DNA of 64,000 bases from NCBI GenBank assembly GCA_023101885.1, contig JALPQD010000920.1:208627-272626 (forward strand). Direction: 5' to 3'. Shown one piece after another: positions 48,231 to 56,990 of the stretch; within the stretch, counting starts at the first letter, position 1, and each line of letters starts with the position of its first letter. Source of the stretch: Typhlomys cinereus (taxonomy: Eukaryota > Chordata > Mammalia > Rodentia > Platacanthomyidae). The notes beneath the pieces are model-generated. The model was given only the letters and a program-made list of their open reading frames with translations, was not told the origin of the DNA and did no database searches. The translations under genes and the position numbers were made by a program.

Positions 48231-48549
48231 AATGTTGAGCTGAAGAACTGATACCTAGATCCACATGCATAGGAATGAAGGCTGAAGTCTGTTGTCCATC
48301 TTAACATGAAGAAGACCGTGGCAGACTGATGGATGGATGGAGGGAAACACAGACAAGCTAGCCTTCTGGATCTGTAGCTTCCATATCTGTATGCTGACCA
48401 AATTGCAGAATAATAGCGTTTGGAAAAAAATTGTATCTGAATTGCACATGTGCAAATTTTTCCTTGTCTTAGCCTCCAAGTGATATAGTCTAACAACTAT
48501 CTATATAGTATTTACATTTATTTACATTTATTACCATATCTATATGGGA

Positions 48550-48931
48550 TTACATTTCTAGTTGTCATTCAAAGTAATGTATTTTGTTATGACATTTTCA
48601 CAGATATGAATCATTCTGCTTTATCCATACTTGTTCCTACCCACTCTCCTTTGTCCTTTTTCTCTCCTACTGGTATCCTTCCACACTTCACATAATATCT
48701 CCCTTCTGCTGAGGTGACTAATTGAGTGGGTCTATATCTGGATCTTTTTTCTATGTCACTGGTTTATGTGATGGGTTTTTGTACCTGCACTATGGTGTCT
48801 TTGTCACTTGCTCTATAGTGTAATTTGAGGTCAGGAGTTGTGATGCCTCCAGTATTATTCTTTTTGCTCAGGGTCACTTTGGCTAGTAGATGTCTTCAGT
48901 ACTCCCCTATGAATTTTAGATTTTTTTTCTA
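48550..48931 (-). mobile_element. Antisense L1 ORF2 fragment
   Basis: 'CACTTGCTCTATAGTGTAATTTGAGGTCAGGAGTTGTGATGCCTCCAGTATTATTCTTTTTGCTCAGG' and 'CCCCTATGAATTTTAGATTTTTTTTC' are the complement of the C-terminal part of the L1 reverse transcriptase ORF. It ends where the U6 copy begins. Confidence 0.85.
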
Positions 48932-48932
48932 G

Positions 48933-49026
48933 TTCACTTATCAACTAAAATTGGAAAGACACAGAAAAGATTAGCATGGCCTCTGTGCAAGGATAACATG
49001 CAAATTCATGAAATGTTCCATATTTT
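48933..49026 (+). pseudogene. U6 snRNA pseudogene
   Basis: From 48945 the sequence follows U6 snRNA closely to its 3' end: CTAAAATTGG, AGATTAGCATGGCC, CAAGGAT, GCAAATTC and TTCCATATTTT are all recognisable. It is followed by an A-rich tract (49027-49033). The differences are largely decay at former CpG positions. The first ~20 nt of U6, with the gamma-methyl-cap stem, are strongly diverged or missing. I saw no upstream PSE or TATA typical of a pol III type 3 gene. It abuts antisense L1 sequence on its left. It is a processed copy, not a functional gene. Confidence 0.9.
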
Positions 49027-49165
49027 AAAAAAAGAATAACAATTCAGTGTTCAGTCTTCAAGTATATGTGTAGTTTTTTTGAGTCCATATAGTTGCTATT
49101 GATTGCTAATTTATTCTACTTCAACCTCATAACATGCAAGAGATTATTTTGATCTTTTTGTTCAG

Positions 49166-49870
49166 GGTGTATTAGTCAGGGTCCCTAGAGCCACAGAAAC
49201 AACAGAATGAATATATAAAAAGAGTGTATTAGTCAGGTATATTAGTCAGGGTTCCCTAGAGCCATAGAAATAATAGAATGAGGGGCTGGAGAGGTGGCTC
49301 AGGAGTTAAGCCTCCGCTTTGCAGGCGGAGGGTCCTGAGTTCGGATCCCAGATCCCACGTATAGACGCCAGGCAGAAGCGGGGGCGGCCTGCGTTTCTGG
49401 TCCTGGTAGGGCGGAGCCTGTGAATCCCAGGGCAGAAGGAGGTGGAGGCGTCCATGGTGGTTCGCGAATTCGTCCGTGGTTCTACACACACACAGACACA
49501 CACACACAGAGACACACACGCGCGCGCACATACACACGCACATGCGCACAGTTGAATAAATAATAATAATAATAATAAATTTTAAAAAAAAAGAATCATT
49601 ATAAGAAATAACAGAATGAATATATAAAAAGGGAATTTATTGAATTAGCTTATTAGATATGTCCCAGGTAGTCCAACAATGGCTGCCAGTAGCTGCTCAG
49701 TCTAGTAGCCCAGTGGTGACTGCCGAAGGCTGGAGAATTCCTGGAAAGTCTTTAGTCACTTTGAAGACTTGGAGGGTTGGAGGGCTGGAGAATTATAGAA
49801 GTGAAGAAGCCAGGTGGCAGGAGAGAAGGAAGTATCTGAAAGTATCTCTTCAAACTCTTCTGTTTTATGG
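49166..49870 (-). mobile_element. Antisense MaLR-like LTR (MLT1/ORR1-like), split by a SINE
   Basis: The element begins TGTATTAGTCAGGGTTCCCT, the complement of the 3' end of MaLR-type LTRs. It is present from 49240 and resumes at 49620 with AATATATAAAAAGGGAATTT and 'GTCCAACAATGGCTGCCAGTAGCTGCTCAG'. A 58-bp partial copy of the same end (49168-49225) and a 14-bp stub (49226-49239) precede it. The central part is replaced by the SINE at 49282-49603. Right border approximate. Confidence 0.6.
49282..49603 (+). mobile_element. Young B2-like SINE inside the MaLR-like LTR
   Basis: It starts GGGGCTGGAGAGGTGGCTCA with the same GC-rich body as the copy at 44260. The tail has CA/CG-rich repeats and then AAT repeats and poly(A). 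Target duplications are AGAAATAATAGAATGA (49266-49281) and AGAAATAACAGAATGA (49604-49619), 15 of 16 identical. Body CpGs (GCGGGGGCGG) are still intact, supporting youth. Confidence 0.92.
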
Positions 49871-50690
49871 TTCCATTTTAAAATTTTTTTCTTTTTCTTC
49901 TTTTACAAGGATATTGAGTATTCATCCCAGCTTCTCTCCCTTCCCTCTCCCTCCCATTCCCATCCCCTGCCTTCCCTTAGCCATTCCCTCCCACTACCAC
50001 TCACGCTTCTCCCTATATACATCAATGGACCCCCAGGTTCACTCTAGCTTGTCTACTCCTATGGGAGTTCAGGTCTTCATGGTATATTGTTACTTCTCAG
50101 GCCACCACACTGATATGTGCAGTTCCCTTCACATATCCAGCTTTAGACCCAAAGATTTCCACTGTAAGTTCCCATTCTACAGGTATAATAACAACTACCT
50201 ACAGAGCACTTTGATCCACTGACTTCCTACCTATAGGTTTATTGACTGTCTTCCCTATTGATCTGTACCTTCCCCTTTTTTAGGTTCTTGCTCTAATTTA
50301 TAGTAAGAAGGATGGGTACCATTCTGACAAACAGGTCTTAAATTCAATCAGAAAGCTGTTGGTTGTCTCCTTGGTGCTCATGCCACTATTACACTGGTGG
50401 TCACCTGTTGCCACGGTGACTTATATTGCAACTTATAGATCTCATGCTGTTGATGGGGCTTGTCATTATTTCTCTCCCTTAGCAACTTCTACAGTATTCC
50501 TTGTTACTGTGCAAGCTATCCAGCAAAGAAAAAAATCCTTGGATCAGTTCCAGTTGATATATTTTGCCCATGTTCTGTGATCCATTTGTGTTGCATCTTT
50601 AGTAATAGGGTCTTACTGACAATTTTTGGAAAGCAACCAAGAGCAATGGCAAAAGCCTATAATGTTTGGAGGCCTTTTTAAAAAAATTTA
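49871..50690 (-). mobile_element. Antisense L1 3' UTR
   Basis: 'AAATTCAATCAGAAAGCTGTTGGTTGTCTCC...GCCACTATTACACTGGTGGTCACCTGTTGCC' matches the antisense rodent L1 3' UTR. The left part (CCCTCTCCCTCCC pyrimidine tract at 49935-50000) fits the complement of the L1 purine-rich tract. Left border approximate. Confidence 0.7.
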
Positions 50691-51280
50691 AACTAGGTTG
50701 TTACAAATAAATAGCTAATAATGAAAATAATCAAGTGGCAATATTAAATAGCAGTAGCACATGGCTATATTTTATTATAAATTGAGAAACTTGGCAAATT
50801 GCTTTGAACATTCTGATGTTCTTTTATAATACTGATCAAGAAATAAATTTTAAAACCATCTGCAAAACAACCCATCATTTAAACAAAATATTCTAAAAAA
50901 ATTAACAGTCTTCTTTTATAAGTTTAATAAAGGTTAAGACATTTAAGAGAAAAGGAGAAAGGACTGTATGATTTTTATACTATGTGCCAAATACTGACCA
51001 TCAGTAGAAAAAGTACCTAATTCATATTAATGACCAGTTTAAAGTTTCTTTTAAATCTAGAAAACAAAAGGTGTTTTTCCTTCTCTGCTTAATATATACA
51101 TTTTCTTTAACACTTATATTGCAACTTATAGATCTCATGCTGTTGATGGGGCTTTCATATTGCAACTTATAGATCTCATGCTGTTGATGGGGCTTTCAGA
51201 GCTCTTTCAGAACATAAAGGTCAACCTTTTATTACAATGATAACAGATATGCTGTTATCAGCTGATTTCAAATATGGATT
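50690..51280 (-). other. AT-rich segment, probable 3' UTR of the Tex12 retrocopy
   Basis: Directly downstream of the Tex12 stop on the minus strand is ~590 bp of AT-rich, non-L1 sequence. It has several minus-strand AATAAA-like motifs, one about 55 nt past the stop and another near 50770. It ends at a T5A7 tract near 50675-50690, where L1 3' UTR-like sequence begins. This is consistent with the mRNA 3' UTR carried by the retrocopy, but I cannot check it against the parent transcript, and no clear poly(A) tail or target duplication was found. It contains the 41-bp tandem duplication described separately. Confidence 0.5.
51112..51197. repeat. Perfect 41-bp tandem duplication matching a segment ~690 bp away
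   Basis: Units 51116-51156 and 51157-51197 are identical. The first unit plus its left flank (51112-51154) is also identical over 43 bp to 50419-50461, in the same orientation. The 50419 copy lies in L1 3' UTR-like sequence. The copies here lie in the presumed Tex12 3' UTR. Confidence 0.9.
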
Positions 51281-51652
51281 TTATCTGGGTAAAGTGTTTG
51301 CAGACACTGTAAACCTCTGTTTCAAGAACTCTCTTTTCTGTACTAGAAAATTTTCAATTGTGTAGGCTTCTTTGAAGAGTCCATCTATCTCATCAATGTA
51401 AGATGCATTTACTGCTGCTTTCTCACTTAAAATCTTTGCATAAGTAGACAACATTGCATTAATTTCCTTGCTCATATCATTTAAATCTTTCTCCAAAGTG
51501 TCATCTTTATAAAATAATCCAGAACAGTCAGTGAAACATGAATCTGATTTTCCAAGAGAAGATAGCTGTGGGCTGTCAGGCACTTGAGGCTCTAACTCTC
51601 TCGGCCTCTTTCAATTTCTTGAATCAGGTTTTTCAAGGTGGCTGGCCATCAT
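51281..51652 (-). pseudogene. Tex12: Tex12 retrocopy (processed pseudogene), full length with one premature stop
   Basis: Read on the minus strand, this is an intronless copy of the coding region of TEX12, a small coiled-coil protein of the synaptonemal-complex central element that pairs with SYCE2 in meiotic chromosomes. It starts with two adjacent ATGs (51650-51652, 51647-51649) and ends in TAA at 51281-51283: 123 codons plus stop, the same length as human TEX12. Recognisable segments in order are [49 protein letters not shown] and QRFTV. No frameshift is seen. The one clear lesion is TGA at codon 14 (51611-51613), where human TEX12 has Cys. The downstream 100-codon frame is open, but its first codon (51581-51583) is GTG, not ATG. 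The parent gene has introns, so this came from mRNA. The L1 debris on both sides fits insertion into an old L1. Most likely non-functional; identity is high confidence. Confidence 0.95.
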
Positions 51653-51939
51653 ACTCTGGAGGCACAAACTTTTAGCCCACTTGGGTTCAGTCCTCTCAGT
51701 GGGGGCACGGGTCTCATCAGCACCAGTGCGGGAAGCTATGCTTGAGGGCCTTTAAGACCTCTCTGACCAACATTTTATCAGGAAGCGCCACATTCCTGTT
51801 ACTTCTAGTATAATTTTGTCCCTGGGTTCTAAATGGATCAGCTCAAGGCTTTTTTGTCCCCCTGTTTTCCTCACTCTATGCTCCTCTGCATAGGGACTGC
51901 CCATTCTTGTTCCTTTCTTTAAAAGATGTGGAGTTTTTT

Positions 51940-52018
51940 TAAAAAAATGTATTTAATATATATAGTAATATACATTTAATATATAGTAATATATGTATAG
52001 TTATATATATATATTACT
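51940..52018. repeat. TA-rich low-complexity tract
   Basis: AATATATATAGTAATATAC-type repeats with two similar ATTTAATATATAGTAATAT units, then (TA)n. Confidence 0.9.
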
Positions 52019-52019
52019 A

Positions 52020-52510
52020 GCATAAGATGATCCCTGAGGGTTACTTCCCACAATCTTAGGGCTTTTCTATACATCTCTCTCTCCCTCCTATCTCCCATCC
52101 CCTTCTTGCTCGCTATGTATTTTCCTCAATTATTCCCTCCCTCACCCTTCTCCTGAGATCCTAAATATACCCTTTAAAAGGTTTCACCCCAACCATCCCT
52201 TCCCACCTTCCCACTCACAGGTCTTTTTTGAATTTTCTGTCTGTTACAATAATTCTAAACCAAAAATATTGACAAGAATATCAGTTCAATCATCTGCATA
52301 TAAGAGAGAGCATTCAGTGTTTAACTTTCTGAGTCTGAGATACCTCACTCAACATTAAAGTTTCCAGTTCCATCCATTTTCCAGAAAATTCCATCATTTC
52401 ATCCTTTTTGATGGCTGAGTGATATTCCATTGTGCATTTGGTTCCACATTTTCATTATCCATTCCTCTGTTGATGGGCATGTTGGCTGATTTCATTTTTC
52501 ACTATTGTGG
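52020..52510 (-). mobile_element. Antisense L1 ORF2 3' end and 3' UTR start
   Basis: 'TCTGAGTCTGAGATACCTCACTCAACATTAAAGTTTCCAGTTCCATCCATTTTCC', 'TTGATGGCTGAGTGATATTCCATTGTGC' and 'TCCATTCCTCTGTTGATGGGCATGTTGG' are the complement of the ORF2 C-terminal coding end. The reading frame is broken by stops. Confidence 0.9.
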
Positions 52511-52800
52511 TTTTTTTAAGTGGGAAAGATAGAGTGTATAAATGTTTCTGTGACAAAATCTCATACATTTAAAGTATTTAATATATGGTCCATTTAATCT
52601 TTGATGCAGATTCCCTCTGAAGCTTTTTGTTGATTTTTAGTCTGTGTGAATTTTCTACTGAGGCCAGTGAGGTTCTGAAGTCACCACTGAACATGTTATC
52701 CTTTCATGTCCACTAGTTTCTACGAAGTTGGGAGACCCAATGATTGTTGCATATAGATTTGTGACTGTTACATTTTCTTCTTCTTTAAGACAGAATCTCA
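52511..52800 (-). mobile_element. Antisense L1 ORF2 endonuclease-region fragment
   Basis: 'TTGTTGATTTTTAGTCTGTGTG...CAGTGAGGTTCTGAAGTCACC...AGTTGGGAGACCCAATGATTGTTGCATATAG' matches the complement of an upstream ORF2 segment. Its adjacency to the ORF2 3' end at 52510 implies an internal deletion or two L1 copies. Confidence 0.6.
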
Positions 52801-52824
52801 TGTAGTACAGGACATTGAACTCAC

Positions 52825-52856
52825 ACGTGATCTTAGCCGAAAGACTGAGAAGCGAT
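52825..52856 (-). pseudogene. U2 snRNA 5'-end retropseudogene (tailless, 32-34 nt)
   Basis: On the minus strand this matches U2 snRNA from its first nucleotide to about nucleotide 32, or 34 if bases shared with the duplication are counted. There are four substitutions by eye, including GG-CC to AG-TC in the CTCGGCC segment. It is flanked by perfect 16-bp direct repeats at 52809-52824 and 52857-52872 (AGGACATTGAACTCAC on the plus strand). There is no poly(A) tail. This is the structure of a tailless, 3'-truncated snRNA retropseudogene inserted by L1-type target-primed reverse transcription. It is too short to be a functional snRNA. Confidence 0.9.
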
Positions 52857-52945
52857 AGGACATTGAACTCACTAAGAAGCCAAGAATGATCTTGAACTTC
52901 TGATTTCCCTTACCTACTTGCCAAGTGTTGGGACTACATATACTA

Positions 52946-53350
52946 TGTCAGAGTTACGTACAGGGGTCAACTTGATGGTTGAAGGTTTGAGCTCTGGGCA
53001 CATTTGTAGAGAATTAGTAATTGAGTTAAACCCAGAGCAAACCTGCAGGACATTGTCTAGTTGACAGAGAAGGCCCAGCCCATGGTGATTGGGACTAGTT
53101 CCTGGGCAGGTGAATAAAACGGTGGGAACTGTTTGAGAAAGCGGGCATTCTTGTGTATACTTGGCCATGCATGCTGATCTGGCAAGTAAGGCTGTCCTTT
53201 TCTCTTCCATTTATGGCCAGTTCCTTCAACCCTGGTGTTAGTGTGAACTCTTCTGTCAAACTGGACCAAGAACCGTAGCCAGTCTATGGTAAAAGAATAA
53301 ACTTTTTTTCTTAAGCAGTTTTGTCAGATTGTATGAGTAACCATGCATAG
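52946..53350 (+). mobile_element. LTR-like repeat family B, sense copy
   Basis: Begins TGTCAGAGTTACGTACAGGGG, with 'GGTTTGAGCTCTGGGCACATTTGTAGAG', 'GGCCCAGCCCATGGTGATTGGGAC' and 'AAGAATAAACTTTTTTTC' (polyadenylation signal). The 3' end is degenerate. Confidence 0.7.
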
Positions 53351-53354
53351 TATT

Positions 53355-53450
53355 TCCCATGCCTAGTTTATGCAGTGCTGAGGATAAAACCCAGGTCTAA
53401 TCCATGCTGGGAAGCTTTCTACCAACTTGACATTCCCAGCTCCACAAGTG
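53355..53450 (-). mobile_element. Antisense ID-like SINE fragment
   Basis: 'AGTGCTGAGGATAAAACCCAGG...ATGCTGGGAAGCTTTCTACC' reads as the complement of an ID B-box region. Diverged. Confidence 0.6.
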
Positions 53451-54309
53451 TTATCATCTTGATGGATTTTTTTGCCTTTATTAATATGTGATAGCATTAT
53501 TTATCTTTCCTGACTAGTTTTGGCTTCAAACTTACTATAACAGGTATAAAGAACAGCTAGACTGGGTAGTTTTCAGTTTCCATTATTTGGTATAGTGACT
53601 TATGTCCTTTAGCTCTCATTCTCTGTGGATGAGGAGTACTTTCTGGGGAGCAAGGATAGTGGGATCTTGGCTTTTTGAATGCAATCAGTTTGCAACTTTT
53701 TATGTATACATACTTAATTTTGATTCTTTGACAATTTCATATATATATGTATGTACATATTTATACACAATGAGTTTAAGTTATTTCAACCCATGTTTCC
53801 AATCTTTGTACCTGTTTCTGCTCCTTGTCCCAGTGAAAACTGTCTTCCTCCCAACCTGTCTCCCTTCTTCTTTCATGTCTTTTTCTGTGTGTGCTCCACT
53901 GAGTTCATCAGGTTTGATTACATTAGCGTAAGTTTGTGCCTCTAAATTGTAGAGTTGAGACCATTTACATTTAAGGTTATTATTGAAGTAGAGTTGAAGA
54001 TGCCTATAATTTTGTTGGTTGTTTTCCTGGTTGGTTGGATTATTGCTCTTCTCCCCCATTTTTGAATTAAGGGCTTTCTATATTACTAAGTTGGACTTAG
54101 TTGATTATTTCCTATTTTGCCTTTGTTTATCTTTTTCTCTATGAAATGTATTCTTTCCTGTGCTCTTGTGATTGAGTAGTCTTTCTATATCTTCTGTATT
54201 TAGGATTCCTTAATGTATCTTCTGTAATACTGTCTTGGTGTTCATGAATTGATTTAGTTTACACTTGTCTTAAAATGTCTTTCTTTCTTTATGAAGCAAA
54301 ATGGTTTGC

Positions 54310-54500
54310 TATTTTATTTGTTTATGTGTTTATGTATGTATGTGTGTGCATGCATGTACCATGACATGTATGTAGATGTCAGAAAACAACTTTTAGGGAT
54401 CAGTTTTCTCCTTCTACTATGTGGGTTCTGAGACTAAACTTAGGTGGCGAAGTTTAGTGACAAGTACTTTTACTCACTAAGCCATCTCACCAGCTCTTCT
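54310..54500 (-). mobile_element. Antisense B3-like SINE inside L1
   Basis: GT/AT-rich start, 'TAGATGTCAGAAAACAACTTTTAGGGATCAG', 'TGTGGGTTCTGAGACTAAACTTAGGTGG', ending 'CTCACTAAGCCATCTCACCAGC'. Interrupts the antisense L1. Confidence 0.75.
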
Positions 54501-55021
54501 CCATCTTTGATGTAGCCATCCTGGTTGGCAGTTGTTTACTTTTAGAGAGTGAACTATATCATTTTGTACTTTCCTAGCTTCTAGAGTTTCTATAGAGAAA
54601 CTTAGTGTTATTCTGGCATGTTTATCTTTGTGTGTGACTTGTTTCTTTTTGTGTGTGTGACTTATTTTAAAGTTTTTAAAGTTATTTCTTTAGTTTGTTC
54701 TTCTGGCATTTTTGAGTTCTAATGACCTCTTATGCTTGCATGTCCATTCCTTTCCCTAGTTTTGGGAAATTTTGTACTGTAATTTTACTGAGTAGAATTT
54801 TCTGTGCCTTTGATTTTTATCTTCATTCCTTTTACACCATGGGTTCTTAGGTTTGGCTTCTCATCATGTCCTAGAATTCTTGGGAACTGTGGTCATGCTC
54901 ATTTATTGTTTTCTTTATCTGTGCTTGAATGCAGTATTTCTCAACTCTGTCCTCCAACATTATATCAATTAAAGCCAAATGTGATACCACGGATGACCAC
55001 AAAAATGACCACCATATTACT

Positions 55022-55093
55022 TGTGGAAATAACAACAACAACAACTACTACTAATAATAATAATAATAAAATGATAATAATAATAATAATAAT
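55022..55093 (+). repeat. (TAA)n/(CAA)n microsatellite
   Basis: AACAACAACAACTACTACTAATAATAATAATAATAAAATGATAATAATAATAATAATAATTG: an imperfect trinucleotide array within the L1 region. Confidence 0.9.
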
Positions 55094-56990
55094 TGAAGTT
55101 TTATTCCACTTCCTTGAGTCTCTTTCCACTATGTTTTTCTTTGATTTGTTGAAGTTTTTATAATACTTTTGAACTTTTTTCCAAATCTTGGTTTCCTTTT
55201 AGATCTGTCCTCCATGTGGCTGTTTTCCTTCTCTAGGCCCTGATTTGCTATCCCTGCTTTTTTATCTGGATTTCATATCTTCTTTGAAGTCATGGATAGG
55301 TTTTCAAAGCAAATCTTTGGAATTTTTCCCATTTTAGCATCTTGGCCTCAGCAACTGAGGAGATGATCTTTGGGGATTTAGCCCCCATTTCTCTTGCTTC
55401 TTGAATTTCTGAATTATGATTTGTGTATCCTGTCACTCATGGTTTTATTTGAATTATTTTTTAGTCCAGTGCCAATCTCTAGTACCATTCAGAAAAGAGA
55501 CAATAAATTTCTGTAATAATAGCAGAAACAAACCAAGCCTGATGTAGAGATACACTTTATATTAATTAAAGCCAAATGTAACACCACAGATGACCACTGA
55601 AATGAAATGAGCAAAGAGAATGTGGAATGAGCTATGTGGTTAGAAATTACTTATGGAGTCATTAAAGTAGTAATTGAATGAAATAAAGGAAAAGGTCAGG
55701 GAAATGGGGAAAGGAAGAAAAATCCAGGCTACAGAGAAAGAGAAGTGAGCAAATAGCAGGAATGGAATTTTGTAAAGAAGGAGAAAAGAGGAAGAGATAT
55801 ATTGTCTAACAAAGAAGTGGTGTGTAAACAAATTAAACTGAGGACTAAGACTGAGGAATAAGAATTACACGGAGGAATAAGAACCTGTAGTTGCCTTTAA
55901 GAATAAAATAAAAGAGTATAGTCTTCCCTAATCTAAGGGAAGATGGGAAAACAAAAGAGACAAAAAGAAACACCAATCAAAGCAAAACCCAAAATTCACA
56001 GGTGGATTTGATAGTCAGATGACAGTGGAAGCCCTTCTGTCTCATCTGTGAGCTGATGCTGCCCATCTGTGCTCGAGGGCCCACTATTCAGCAGTGTGCT
56101 GCAGAAGTTGTGAGGCTCTTATACTTTGTGCAGCAGTAGCCCTTCTGACCACCTTTAGCTCTGCAGTTGTGGCTAGGCAGGTTCCCAGTGAGTCTGGAGA
56201 CTTCCCAGTTTGTACACTTGGGATGACTGAATTAAAGCTCAGGGATACCTCCCAAGTGTGCTGGGCTGTGGGGGAGGCATGTGGAACATTGAAAAAAATC
56301 TGTTTCTGGAGCACAGTCTCAGCTTTCTGACCTTGCTTAATATTGAACCCCCTGCTGTAGGGAAGAGGCTGTGGGATGTCTGTTGGACCATAGCTTCAAA
56401 GATCTAGGACCTGGAGTAGAAAATCCCAGAGTTTGTTGTACAGTTTGAGCTGACTTCAGGGTTGGGGGCTATCAGTTTCTGTTTAGGTCTCTCCTCAACA
56501 TAAGGTCAGAGCCACAGACCACAGAATCCCTCACCTGCTGAGCCTCCTGCTGCCCTCCTCAATCCACAACTACCTTGTGCAACTGTGTCCCACTCAAGAA
56601 CTGTGGTGGGTTGATTTTTTTTTTTTTATTCTCAAGACTTAGGGCAGCTCAGTTTGTCTGATAGGTTCCCTGCCAAGATGGAGCTGACAGCTCTGAGATA
56701 CGGAGAGTGACATTACCCATTACCCTGAACAACCACTGCCTAACCAGAACTCATGCTGCATCTGAGGCTGTTTGCAGCAGAGCTGCCCACCTTACCTTTC
56801 AAATGAAGCTTCTACATCCCCTCCCACCTTCCAGGGAGCCATGTGGCTGGAGCTGGGCTCCACTTGCTGCTTTTGTTGGGCAGGCCTCTCTGAGTCTCCA
56901 TCACCCTACTTGTGATTCCTTCTGTTCATTCACATGCTCTGTGTTTGAAGCTGAGTCTATCCTTCCTTATTCTGATTATTATGATGGTGT

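Larger units (their letters stand above)
53600..56990 (-). mobile_element. Antisense L1: ORF2 5' part, ORF1 and possible 5' UTR, fragmented
   Basis: 'GAGACCATTTACATTTAAGGTTATTATTG' (53958-53986), 'CCTAGTTTTGGGAAATTTTGTACTGTAATTTTACTGAG' and 'TTTCTTTATCTGTGCTTGAATGCAGTATTTCTCAACTCTGTC' are complements of the ORF2 N-terminal and ORF1 regions. 55095-55450 fits ORF1, and the GC-richer 56030-56990 may be 5' UTR, though that part is the least certain. The frames are full of stops. A B3-like SINE (54310-54500) and an AT-rich insert (54957-55093) interrupt it. Confidence 0.65.

Noticed and set aside
49659..50222. 187-codon plus-strand frame, the longest in the window
   Set aside because: It spans the MaLR-like LTR and antisense L1 3' UTR, so it is a by-product of repeats.
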